Assembly (NCBI RefSeq): GCF_001280015.1 | Contig: NZ_LGDV01000119.1 | Coordinates: forward strand, 76,174-140,173 | Direction of reading: 5' to 3' | Source: Streptomyces sp. MMG1121 | GTDB taxonomy: Bacteria > Actinomycetota > Actinomycetes > Streptomycetales > Streptomycetaceae | DNA: 64,000 nucleotides | Shown here: one piece after another, positions 34,248-41,937 of the stretch | Position numbering within the stretch: the first letter of the stretch is position 1 | Layout: every line of letters begins with the position of its first letter | Translations under genes and position numbers: made by a program | Notes under the pieces: generated by a model | What the model saw: only the letters and a program-made list of their open reading frames with translations | Told to the model about the DNA's origin: nothing | Database searches by the model: none

Positions 34248-35335
34248 CGTGTCACCGCCCGCGCTGTCTCACCGGAGGCCCCGACCGCGGTCGGGATCTC
34301 GAAGGTAGGAGCGGCGTGCAGGCCGTCACTGCCCGGCAGCGGGTTGCGTACCAGCCGGTTGAACCCGTCGCGCAGGCGGAACATGTCGCAGACGGCGTCC
34401 TGCAGGAGGCCTGGCCGCCCGTTGAACGCTCTGGTGAGCACGGCGAGGAAGGCCCCGTATTCGGCGTTGAAGTCCCGGGCGACACGGGCGAGTTCCGATC
34501 CCGGCGGGAAGTCGGCCAGCCGGACGCTCACCTTCACGTCGTACACGTCGTCCCAGCCGACGCTGAGCGGTGGACCCGACGGCGTGTCGGGGTCGTCGCC
34601 CACCTGGTAGTAGCGGCCGAGCTGAAGTTGCCGGAACCGGTAGTAGTGGGCCAGCTCCCCGTCCGCGTCGTAGATGCCCGAGTCGAGGCCCTCGCCCTGA
34701 GCGGCGATGAAGCGCAGCGCCCGGCAGGCGGAGTCCAGGTCGGAGACGACGATCACCGACCCGCCGCCGGAGTAGAAGTACTCGGGCCCCACCTGCAGGG
34801 CCGGATCTCCGCAGAAGAGCTTGGGATCGTCGGCCGCCACCTTCCCGAGCCCTTCGATGATCTCCGCGTAGAACTCGCCGATGCTGTAGAAGCGCATCCC
34901 CTCGGCCGTCGGGCTGAAGGCCAGTACCGGACGCCCGCTGTCCGGTGTGGGCAGCAGCCGTGCGTCGGCGCTGGGGGCCCGGCCCGGCCGCTCGATCTTG
35001 CAGAACGTCTCCACCGCCTCGGGGGACAGGGGCCGTAGGTCGACGGTGAAGTCGTTCTCCCCGTCCGGCAGGTAGGCCGGGTAGGACGGCACGAAGCCGG
35101 GGCGGGTCAGGTCGGGCCTGCCGCCGATGGCGTTCAGGACGTTGGCGACGAGGGTCAGGTGCAGCATCTCCTCCACCGCGACCACCCGGATGATGTGGGC
35201 CGCGTCGGAGTTGGTGGTGGAGTGGATGGAGTAGTACGCGGTCAGGTAGGGCGGGATGGTCGCGTGCTCGAGCGCCAGCGCCACGTGCAGGTAGCTGATC
35301 AGGTCGTCACGGTCGTTGATGGTCGACGCGGTCAC
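34244..35335 (-). CDS. Ferritin-like (VioB/iminophenylpyruvate-synthase-type) protein
   Basis: A 363-aa protein whose first 130 residues form a ferritin-like four-helix bundle with di-iron type ligands: ALALEHATIPPYL (E23, H24) and VVAVEEMLHLTLVANVL (E55, E56, H59). The family is the ferritin-like domain first seen in VioB/RebD-type enzymes and in many uncharacterised proteins. The C-terminal half is unassigned. The GTG at 35335 overlaps the GMC stop (GTGA). A frame continuing to 36418 is out of frame with the GMC gene and is rejected. Confidence 0.85.
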   Translation of the reverse strand: MTASTINDRDDLISYLHVALALEHATIPPYLTAYYSIHSTTNSDAAHIIRVVAVEEMLHLTLVANVLNAIGGRPDLTRPGFVPSYPAYLPDGENDFTVDLRPLSPEAVETFCKIERPGRAPSADARLLPTPDSGRPVLAFSPTAEGMRFYSIGEFYAEIIEGLGKVAADDPKLFCGDPALQVGPEYFYSGGGSVIVVSDLDSACRALRFIAAQGEGLDSGIYDADGELAHYYRFRQLQLGRYYQVGDDPDTPSGPPLSVGWDDVYDVKVSVRLADFPPGSELARVARDFNAEYGAFLAVLTRAFNGRPGLLQDAVCDMFRLRDGFNRLVRNPLPGSDGLHAAPTFEIPTAVGASGETARAVTR

Positions 35336-37224
35336 CGGGCCACCTCCACGGCGATCGGCGCGGTCTCGGCGTCGAGCTGGGCCAGCATGGACCGGACGCT
35401 GCGCAGGCACAGGGCGGCGATGGTGAGCGTCACGTTCGACGTGCCCACGGTGGGCATGCTTCCCCCGCCGACCAGGTAGAGGTTCTGGTGGTCCCAGCAC
35501 CGCTGGTCCGGGTCGACCACCGAGGTCGAGGGGTCGCTGCCCATCGTGTGGGTGCCGGCGAGGTGGTTGCCCCCTCGGATCTCGTACCCCTCGCCGGCGT
35601 GGACGGCGTAGCCCCAGAAGTTCGGGTCGTACTCGGTGTGGTCCTCGGCTCCGAGGCGGGCGAAGATCCGTTTCGACAGCTGCCGGGCGTACGCCACCCC
35701 CCGCATCGTGTAGTCGGGGATGTCGTAGGTGAGGATGGGCCGCATGTTCCCCAGGTGGTCGGTGTAGGCCGGGTCCACGGTGATCCGGTTGCTCGGGTTG
35801 GCGGGGACCTCGACCATGAACGCCAACTGCAGCTGGCGGGACACCCGGTCCACCAGACCCTGGCGGAGGGACTCGCCGTGGCGGCCGCCGGCGTCCACCA
35901 GGTCGATCAGGTCGGTCATCGGTGCCCCCCGGGCCCAGCCCCAGCCGTCGTTGTGGATGTCGACGCTGAATGCCGCCTGGCGGCGGCGGAAGCGGCCCCC
36001 GCGCAGGTCGGTGATGCCGCCCGTGCAGTTCGTGCCCCGGAAGGTGCCGGCCACCTCCGGTAACAGGGCCCACGCCAACAGGTAGGCGTGGTCCATGAAG
36101 TTCCGCCCCATCAGGCCGCTCGAGCTGCGCAGGCCGGAGGCCAGCATCAGCCGGGGGTTCTCCACCGCGTTGGCGGCGAGGACGAACAGCCGGCCCCGGG
36201 CCCTCATGGTGGTGAAGCCGGGGCTGTCGGGCCGGTCGTAGCGGCGGTACTCGATCTCGGTCACCCGGCGGGTGCGCTCGTCGACGTGCACCTTGTGGGC
36301 CACCGCCTGGGCCACCAGGTCCACCCGGCCGCTCTGGAGGGCCACCGCGAGGGTCTTGCCGGCGGTGTACTTGGCCTGCACCGGACAGATGGGCACGCAG
36401 TTGTTGTTGCCCTGGCACCGCCCGCCGACCTCGACCTGGTACGTGCTCACCGCCCCGCGCGGCAGGTAGCCCTTCCCGCCGTCGTAGGCCGGGTTCGGTA
36501 TCCCGTTGCGCCCCTGCGGGAACGGCCGGACCCGCAGCTCGTGCCGCTCCCCGTCGAGCTCGACGGGCATCCCGTCGAGGTCCTTGGCCACCATTTGGTC
36601 CAGGTACGACAGAGGTAGCCCCTTCATGGGGAACACGTACCCCTCGTCGAAGGTCATCCCGAGGTAGGCCTGGTCCTCCACGTCGGCGGAGACGCCGATC
36701 TCGCGTTCGGCCTCGTTGTAGTACGGGGCGAGGTCCTCGTAGGTGAGCGGCCAGTCGGCCCCCTCGCCGTAGAGCGTGCGCATCCGGAAGTCCTCGGGGA
36801 GCATCCGCAGTGTCTTGGCCTCCCAGTGCATGGTGGTGCCGCCGAGGACCCGCGTATAGGTGGTGTCGGTGGCGAACGGCCCGCTCTGGACGAGGTAGGC
36901 GGAGGCGTCGGGCGCGCCCGGGACGATGCGCCGTGCGTCGGTGCCGCGGGGCATCGGGGCGTTGGCGGAGACCGGGTAGGGGGACTGGTTGTCCTTGCTC
37001 GTAGCCGAGTAGAAGCGGTCGAGGTAGCTCTCGTAGCCCCTCAGGGTGAGGTCCTCGACCGGGCCCGCTTCGAGTATCAGTACCCTCTTGCCGGCGTCAC
37101 TCAGCCGTGAGGCGATGAGGGCGCCGGCTATGCCGCCGCCGACGATGACGGCGTCGTAGAGCACCTCGGCCGCCGCCGCGGGGTCGGTGCGTTTCGCCGC
37201 CCCCTCGGGGAACTTCGCGTACAT
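35332..37224 (-). CDS. GMC flavoenzyme with Fe-S cysteine triad (FAD-glucose dehydrogenase type)
   Basis: A 630-aa GMC oxidoreductase. The FAD-binding motif VGGGIAG lies at 28-34. The insertion GRCQGNNNCVPICPVQAKYT carries C270, C276 and C280, with the spacing (x5, x3) of the 3Fe-4S ligands in Burkholderia FAD-glucose dehydrogenase. The C-terminal catalytic histidine is in HLAGTHTMG and the paired Asn in GTSNVTLTIAAL. It most likely oxidises a sugar, glycoside or cyclitol hydroxyl. No Tat or Sec signal is seen, so the complex should be cytoplasmic, which is unusual for this group. A GGAGGAG site precedes the ATG; the GH15 gene lies 76 nt upstream. Confidence 0.92.
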   Translation of the reverse strand: MYAKFPEGAAKRTDPAAAAEVLYDAVIVGGGIAGALIASRLSDAGKRVLILEAGPVEDLTLRGYESYLDRFYSATSKDNQSPYPVSANAPMPRGTDARRIVPGAPDASAYLVQSGPFATDTTYTRVLGGTTMHWEAKTLRMLPEDFRMRTLYGEGADWPLTYEDLAPYYNEAEREIGVSADVEDQAYLGMTFDEGYVFPMKGLPLSYLDQMVAKDLDGMPVELDGERHELRVRPFPQGRNGIPNPAYDGGKGYLPRGAVSTYQVEVGGRCQGNNNCVPICPVQAKYTAGKTLAVALQSGRVDLVAQAVAHKVHVDERTRRVTEIEYRRYDRPDSPGFTTMRARGRLFVLAANAVENPRLMLASGLRSSSGLMGRNFMDHAYLLAWALLPEVAGTFRGTNCTGGITDLRGGRFRRRQAAFSVDIHNDGWGWARGAPMTDLIDLVDAGGRHGESLRQGLVDRVSRQLQLAFMVEVPANPSNRITVDPAYTDHLGNMRPILTYDIPDYTMRGVAYARQLSKRIFARLGAEDHTEYDPNFWGYAVHAGEGYEIRGGNHLAGTHTMGSDPSTSVVDPDQRCWDHQNLYLVGGGSMPTVGTSNVTLTIAALCLRSVRSMLAQLDAETAPIAVEVAR

Positions 37225-37300
37225 GGGGCAGTCACTCCTCCGCTGCCAGGCGCGGCCGGGACCGGTGTGGTGGTGGGGGTTCGAGTCGGTCGGCCATGGG

Positions 37301-38722
37301 TCACACGGCCTCGGCGCGGGCCCGCATGGCGGACAGGTAGGAGGCGTAGCTCCACGTCAGGTTGTGCACACTGCGCTCGAAGCCGGTGGCGCCGTCGAAC
37401 TGCTCGGAGAGCTCCAGGTTGTCACTGTGGTAGATGACGGCCCGCACCATGGCGTCACCGGTCGCCGTCAAAGCGGCGGCGGCTGCCGCCGGGGCCGTCG
37501 ACGCGTCGATGCCGGACTGGGCGAAGAAGGGTGCGGACAGGTCGTCCACGGGCACTTTGCCGCTCGACTTGATCTCGGCGGCCAGCTTGTAGTGCAACTC
37601 GGCGACGTTGCACGTGGACAGGGCCCAGGGGTGGCCGCCGAGCACCGGGTGCGCGGTGTCACCGTCGTACACGTCGCCCGGGTAGCGGCCGAACAACGGC
37701 CCGATCCCGAACTGTTCCTTGTCGGCCTTGTTGACCGGGTAGAAGGCGATGCCGCCCTCCTCCCACTGCGAGCGCAGTCGGGCCGCTGTGGCCAGCAGCT
37801 TGGTGTCGGTGACGGGAAGGGCGCCGTAGACGGCCGACTGGACGATGTCGATGTTCGGGTCGTAACCGCTGACGACCGGGTTCTGGGGAGAGGGCTGGGA
37901 CCCGTCACCGGGGTCGGCCAGCATGCTCACGTACGTGCTCCCGTCCCAGTGGCCCGCAAGGGCCTGGCGCAACCACTTGACGGCGGGCCGCAGTCCGGTC
38001 GGCTTGTCGATGCCGACGATGGTCGAGGCCTGGATCTCCTCGAAGCAGCGCAGCTGGGCGGAGCGGGCGAAGAAGCTGTACCCGCTGTGCTCCTCCCACA
38101 GGTTCGTGGTGGGGCTCTGGTAGACGCCGAGGAGGTAGGCCACGTTCGAGTTCACCAGGTCGACCGCGCGCTTCTGGGTGCCGAGATCGAGCTGGTCGTA
38201 GGCGGCCAGGATGGTGATCGTCTGCAGGGCCGGACCGTCGTTCTGCTCGGTCCACGGGCGGGCGTCGCCGGCGATGTTGAAGCAGGCGTGCCCCTTGGTC
38301 AACGGCGGCTGGGCGTTGGAGTGGCAGAGGTCGGCGAACTGCACGTAGTCGTTGAGCGTCTGCACCGTCCCGCCCGGGCGGGTGGGCATGTCGGCCTTGG
38401 CCACCTCCATGGCCGTGATGGCCCCGTCGCGCACCCAGTTGAAGACGTAGTCCTCGTCGATGCCGGGGGTGTCGGCCGGGAAGGACGGGGCGGCGATGAT
38501 GCAACCCGGCTTCGAGTCCCGGGAAATGTCGCCCGGCGACTGCGGATCGCTGAAGACGAAGCCGTCACTGGCGATGTTCCGGAACATGTAGGTGTACATG
38601 ATCGGCACAAGCGACGGTAGATCCACCGCTCCCGGAGTGGAGGAGATCTGGACGTTCGCCCGCGCTCGGGAAGTGTCGGCCGACCGGTTCGTGCGGGCGG
38701 GCGTGGTGGTGGAATCGGACAT
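37301..38722 (-). CDS. Glycoside hydrolase family 15 (glucoamylase-like)
   Basis: A 473-aa (alpha/alpha)6 enzyme of family GH15. The hallmark regions are GCIIAAPSFPAD...YVFNWVRDGAITAMEV, RPWTEQNDGPALQTITIL, NLWEEHSGYSFFARSAQLRCFEE (general-acid region) and GGHPWALSTCNVAELHY. The family includes glucoamylases, dextran dextrinase and trehalases. It lacks a signal peptide and starch-binding domain, so it should act inside the cell on a small glucoside. GGGGGAG precedes the ATG. It is the first gene of the island and may release or supply the substrate for the GMC enzyme. Confidence 0.9.
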   Translation of the reverse strand: MSDSTTTPARTNRSADTSRARANVQISSTPGAVDLPSLVPIMYTYMFRNIASDGFVFSDPQSPGDISRDSKPGCIIAAPSFPADTPGIDEDYVFNWVRDGAITAMEVAKADMPTRPGGTVQTLNDYVQFADLCHSNAQPPLTKGHACFNIAGDARPWTEQNDGPALQTITILAAYDQLDLGTQKRAVDLVNSNVAYLLGVYQSPTTNLWEEHSGYSFFARSAQLRCFEEIQASTIVGIDKPTGLRPAVKWLRQALAGHWDGSTYVSMLADPGDGSQPSPQNPVVSGYDPNIDIVQSAVYGALPVTDTKLLATAARLRSQWEEGGIAFYPVNKADKEQFGIGPLFGRYPGDVYDGDTAHPVLGGHPWALSTCNVAELHYKLAAEIKSSGKVPVDDLSAPFFAQSGIDASTAPAAAAAALTATGDAMVRAVIYHSDNLELSEQFDGATGFERSVHNLTWSYASYLSAMRARAEAV

Positions 38723-39501
38723 TACTGAACTCCCCCGTCATCTTTCCTGCAGAATTGTCGGATGCGGTCCGCGCCCTGGTCGCGTGAATCGAAAGGCTTG
38801 GAACCGAGTGCGTCCATGAGATGAATCCACGGGGTGCGTGGATTTTCGGCGCGAGCAAGCCGGATGGACGGTGCAAGAGGGTGCAGATTGTTCATGAGGA
38901 CTGAGACGGCCGGGCTGCGAATTGGTATCGCTGCAGGCAACGCCTGGCGCGCAGACCGCTGCCCCGTCAGCAGCGGTGCACGGGAGCCATCGAGATCGCC
39001 GAGTGGGCCGCGGGCCCGTTCCCTGGCGGCCGCACGGGTGCGGCAGGCCTCTCGTGAGCAGGCAGACCGATCATCTCGGACTCATGTTCTCGCCGTGGGG
39101 CGCGGCGAGGGGAGTGACGCACGATAACGTCGTCAGGCTTGCGATGACACTGTGAATCAGCTGCCCGAGTCGACGCCATTCCCGTAATCGCGTTAATAGG
39201 GAATGCATCCCTTCGTCCCCCCGGTTTCTCGGAAAGCGCGCAATGCGGAGACTACTTGGTGTGCCCTTATCTTTGCGTACCGCAGGCTACAGCCAGCCGG
39301 GTAGGTGCCACAAGAGAAAATTTCAATGTTGCGCATGGGGTTGGGGTAATCGGGTGCAGCTCACTGTTGCGTAATTATCCGTCGAATACGTGTGGTGCGC
39401 GTGAGCATCTTTCCCGTTCTGTTTTCCCATGACCGCGTGCGCGGTTTGGCCGGCATCGGCGCAGGTCACGAACGTTGCCCTGGGGCGACGGGCAATCCTG
39501 G
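38723..39501. other. Gene-free leader and flank of the island
   Basis: 779 nt with no convincing gene. Composition is lower in GC than the surroundings, especially 39180-39440. A short frame (38722-38895, minus, 57 codons) ends TAATG on the GH15 start but lacks a ribosome site and has weak codon bias. The island promoter must lie here. No integrase, tRNA or terminal direct repeat was found. Confidence 0.6.
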
Positions 39502-40011
39502 TCACCACCGCCCGTCCGACCCCCAGGATGCGAGGTGTTCCCGTGCCGCGACGTCCGCACAGGCCCGGTCGAACGCGCGTCGGAAGTCACGGGCCAGAGT
39601 TGCCAGCATGTGCTCGATGTCCGAACGGCGGGCTGTCTCCGTCGCCGGGTCGGGAATCCAGCCGGTCCGCGACGTACAGGTCAAGGTGATGCGGTCGCCG
39701 GCCGGGGCGAAGGTGATGACGCGTTCGATCCCCTGTCCGTAGAAGTCGATCTGTGCCCGGTCCCGCCGGCGGAGGGACGCCCGCGCCCGGGGGAGTTGCT
39801 CGATGACCGATGACAGGTCGTAGGAGACGTTCACGGGCCAGGGGTCCTGGCCGAACCCTGCCACATGGAAGCGGCAGTCCGTCTCGCCCAGCAGGTCACA
39901 GGCATCCATGACCAGCGACTCGTAGTCCTCGGACAGGTCCAGGTCATGCGTCACCGGTGTTCCGGAGGTGGGCGCAGACACGGTCGTGCGGAATGGCACG
40001 GAGTTGCTCAC
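39502..40011 (-). CDS. Hypothetical protein (Streptomyces-type, soluble)
   Basis: A 169-aa protein that I do not recognise. It has an acidic N-terminal half (DLDLSEDYESLVMDACDLL), a middle DFYGQGIERVITFAP and GWIPDP segment, and a helical C-terminus. No signal or membrane segment is seen. GTG 40011 has AAGGAG directly before it, which is too close, so the true start may be GTG 39999 or 39981. It is divergent from the membrane protein gene at 40165. Codon bias is Streptomyces-like, supporting a real gene. Confidence 0.7.
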   Translation of the reverse strand: MSNSVPFRTTVSAPTSGTPVTHDLDLSEDYESLVMDACDLLGETDCRFHVAGFGQDPWPVNVSYDLSSVIEQLPRARASLRRRDRAQIDFYGQGIERVITFAPAGDRITLTCTSRTGWIPDPATETARRSDIEHMLATLARDFRRAFDRACADVAAREHLASWGSDGRW

Positions 40012-40129
40012 TCCTTCAGGGCCGGCAGCGCCGTCCCGTCGCAACCACCGGGTTCGGGGAGGCCATTGTCCGGCATTGCCGGCGACCCGTCGCGTGCGGG
40101 GGAGTGGTTCGCCGGCGGCCGCCCCTCTT

Positions 40130-40143
40130 TTGAACGTGTTCAA
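40130..40143. promoter_or_regulatory. Palindromic operator-like site
   Basis: TTGAAC-GT-GTTCAA, a perfect 6+6 dyad, 22 nt before the ATG at 40165. Placement close to the start suggests a repressor site of TetR type. No regulator gene adjoins it. Confidence 0.5.
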
Positions 40144-40164
40144 TTCCCGGCGTACGCTGCTGCC

Positions 40165-40689
40165 ATGAGCGACAGAGCCGCCCTGCTCAAGGGCATTCGC
40201 GTCTGGTTGGTCCTCTTCGTCGTGTGCCTCGTCCTCAGCGGGGCCACCGCCTTCCCCCTGGTGCACGAACTGCGCTGGACCGAGAGCGCGTTGCGCGCGC
40301 TGTCCGTGCCCGAGCACCTTCCGGGGCTGATGAACTGGATCGAGCGGGTACGGGACGGGCTCGACACCGCCGACGCCGACTACCCCTTCCTGCTCTACGG
40401 CACCGACTGGCTGGCCTTCGCCCATCTCGTCATCGCGGTCGCCTTCTACGGCCCGTATCGCGACCCCGTCCGCAACATCTGGGTCGTCGAGTTCGCGATG
40501 ATCGCCTGCGCCGGCATCATCCCGCTCGCCCTCGTCTGCGGACCGATCCGCGGAATTCCCTTCTGGTGGAGCCTGATCGACATGTCCTTCGGGGTGTTCG
40601 GGGTGATTCCGCTGTATGTCGTACGGAAGAAGATCAAGCGGCTGGAGACGCTCGGCGCACCGGACGCCGCCCCGGCCACGGTCGCTTGA
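40165..40689 (+). CDS. Hypothetical membrane protein
   Basis: A 174-aa protein with four hydrophobic segments (about 13-32, 78-95, 105-125, 130-148) and charged ends. The first outside loop (about 35-75) contains HELRWTESALRALSVPEHLPG. No family was recognised. The start ATG 40165 follows the operator-like palindrome. The last 56 nt overlap, antisense, the open frame of the adjacent serine-hydrolase remnant. Confidence 0.8.
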   Translation: MSDRAALLKGIRVWLVLFVVCLVLSGATAFPLVHELRWTESALRALSVPEHLPGLMNWIERVRDGLDTADADYPFLLYGTDWLAFAHLVIAVAFYGPYRDPVRNIWVVEFAMIACAGIIPLALVCGPIRGIPFWWSLIDMSFGVFGVIPLYVVRKKIKRLETLGAPDAAPATVA

Positions 40690-41010
40690 GGGCCGCCTCG
40701 ACGATGCGCATGACCACCGGGTTCATCGACTCCCCCTCGGCGTCCGCCGAGTTCACCGAGTGGACGAGGGTGCGGCGCAGGTCCCGGTTGGCGGCGATCC
40801 CCGCCAAGCAGCCGTGGCGTGCACCGGACTCGGCCCAGAACGCCGTGCCCCCGGACGCGAACCGCTGGAGCCCGGCCCTGTGACCGGCCCTCCCCTGCCG
40901 CACCCGCGGCACCGTGAACATCTCCCGCGACTGCGGCCCGGGCACGATCCGGCCCGAGATGAGCGCCGTCACAAGCCGCTCCGGGGCGGCCGTCGTGGAG
41001 ATCATGCCGC
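40690..41010 (-). pseudogene. Remnant of a serine hydrolase (D-Ala-D-Ala carboxypeptidase/class C type)
   Basis: The minus-strand frame reads GGMISTTAAPERLVTALISG, then FWAESGARHGCLAGIAANRD and LVHSVNSADAEGE, which match the C-terminal third of Streptomyces secreted serine hydrolases of the beta-lactamase/D-alanyl-D-alanine carboxypeptidase family. The N-terminal part with SxxK and YxN is absent; upstream (41011-41226) the reading is broken. There is no stop at the normal family end, and the frame runs on to 40634. I read it as a decayed, truncated gene. 41011-41226 holds nothing else I can support. Confidence 0.6.
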
Positions 41011-41226
41011 CGGCCCGGTCCGGGCGTCTTCCCGACCACCTGGGACGCCGTGCACCAGGACGTCACGACCGGCCCCGCCCAGGGCGCCCGGCAGGGCGGC
41101 CTGGGCCGGGACACGGGCAAGGACGGCACCCGGTGCCGCAGTACCTCACCCGGGCCGCCCCGCCGACGCCGCGACGGTGGCCCGGCGCTCACGCGTCCAG
41201 CACCGGGCGCGCCAGGCCCGCGGGGC

Positions 41227-41919
41227 CTACCGGGAGCGCAGGGCGTGCAGGACCTCGACCCGGTTCGTCGTGATCGAGTCGACGCCCAGGTCCAGCAGTC
41301 GGCTCATCGAGCGGCGGGTGTCCGGGGTCCAGACGGACAGCAGGTGGCCGTCGTGGTGGACGCGGGCCGCGAGGTCGCGGGTCACCAGCGAGAAGCGGTA
41401 GTTGAGCCAGCGCGGTCGGACCACGTCGAGCAGCGCCGGCCGGGGCGGGGCGAGGGTGGTCCAGGTCAGGGCGATCTCGGCGGCCGGGTCGGCGGCGCGG
41501 ACGGCGAGCATGGCGTCGGCGTGCGCGCAGTAGTAGACGCGGTCCCGCGCCCCGCTCTGCCGGACCACGTCCATGACCCGGTCCACCACCTTGCGGTCGA
41601 CCCGTCCGCACAGGTCCACCATCACCCGGCTGTCGCCGGTCGCGGCCAGTGCCTCGGCGAGCGTCGGCACGCCGCCCGAGGTGAGCCCGCGCACCTCCTC
41701 GGCGGACAGCGCGCCGAGCGGCCGGTCGAGTTCCCACAGCCGCTTGAGCGTCTCGTCGTGCAACAGCACGGGGACGCCGTCACGGGTGAGCCGTACGTCG
41801 ATCTCGACCGCGTCCGCGCCCTGGTCGAGCGCGGAACGCAGCGAGTCGGTCGTGTTCTCGCGAAAGCGGTAGGGGTCGCCGCGATGGGCCACGGCGGTCA
41901 CGGTCTGCATGGCCCCCAT
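41227..41919 (-). CDS. Glycerophosphodiester phosphodiesterase
   Basis: A 230-aa GDPD-family TIM barrel that splits glycerophosphodiesters to glycerol 3-phosphate and an alcohol. Active-site signatures are AHRGDPYRFRENT (His and Glu), AVEIDVRLTRDGVPVLLHDETLKR (acid pair and second His) and the C-terminal SVWTPDTRRSM...ITTNRVEVL. No signal peptide is visible, so it is cytoplasmic. An alternative start is the Met three codons in (41910). It ends convergent to the remnant hydrolase. Confidence 0.93.
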   Translation of the reverse strand: MGAMQTVTAVAHRGDPYRFRENTTDSLRSALDQGADAVEIDVRLTRDGVPVLLHDETLKRLWELDRPLGALSAEEVRGLTSGGVPTLAEALAATGDSRVMVDLCGRVDRKVVDRVMDVVRQSGARDRVYYCAHADAMLAVRAADPAAEIALTWTTLAPPRPALLDVVRPRWLNYRFSLVTRDLAARVHHDGHLLSVWTPDTRRSMSRLLDLGVDSITTNRVEVLHALRSR

Positions 41920-41937
41920 TGTGGCGGGGGCACGGGT

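Noticed and set aside
34244..36418. A 724-codon minus-strand frame covering the ferritin-like gene and extending upstream
   Set aside because: The N-terminal 360 residues are low-complexity Arg/Pro/Gly and lie out of frame on the same strand over the well-supported GMC gene; the real protein starts at GTG 35335.
28926..38722. The island as an inositol (iol) catabolic operon
   Set aside because: Only the IolE-like gene fits. No IolG, IolC, IolD or IolB type gene is present, and the ThDP enzyme is PDC-type, not IolD.
28926..38722. The island as an integrative element or prophage
   Set aside because: No integrase, excisionase, tRNA target or flanking direct repeats were found at either side.
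38834..39127. Plus-strand frame of 97 codons in the island leader
   Set aside because: Arg/Ser-rich composition, no ribosome site and no similarity to any family I know.
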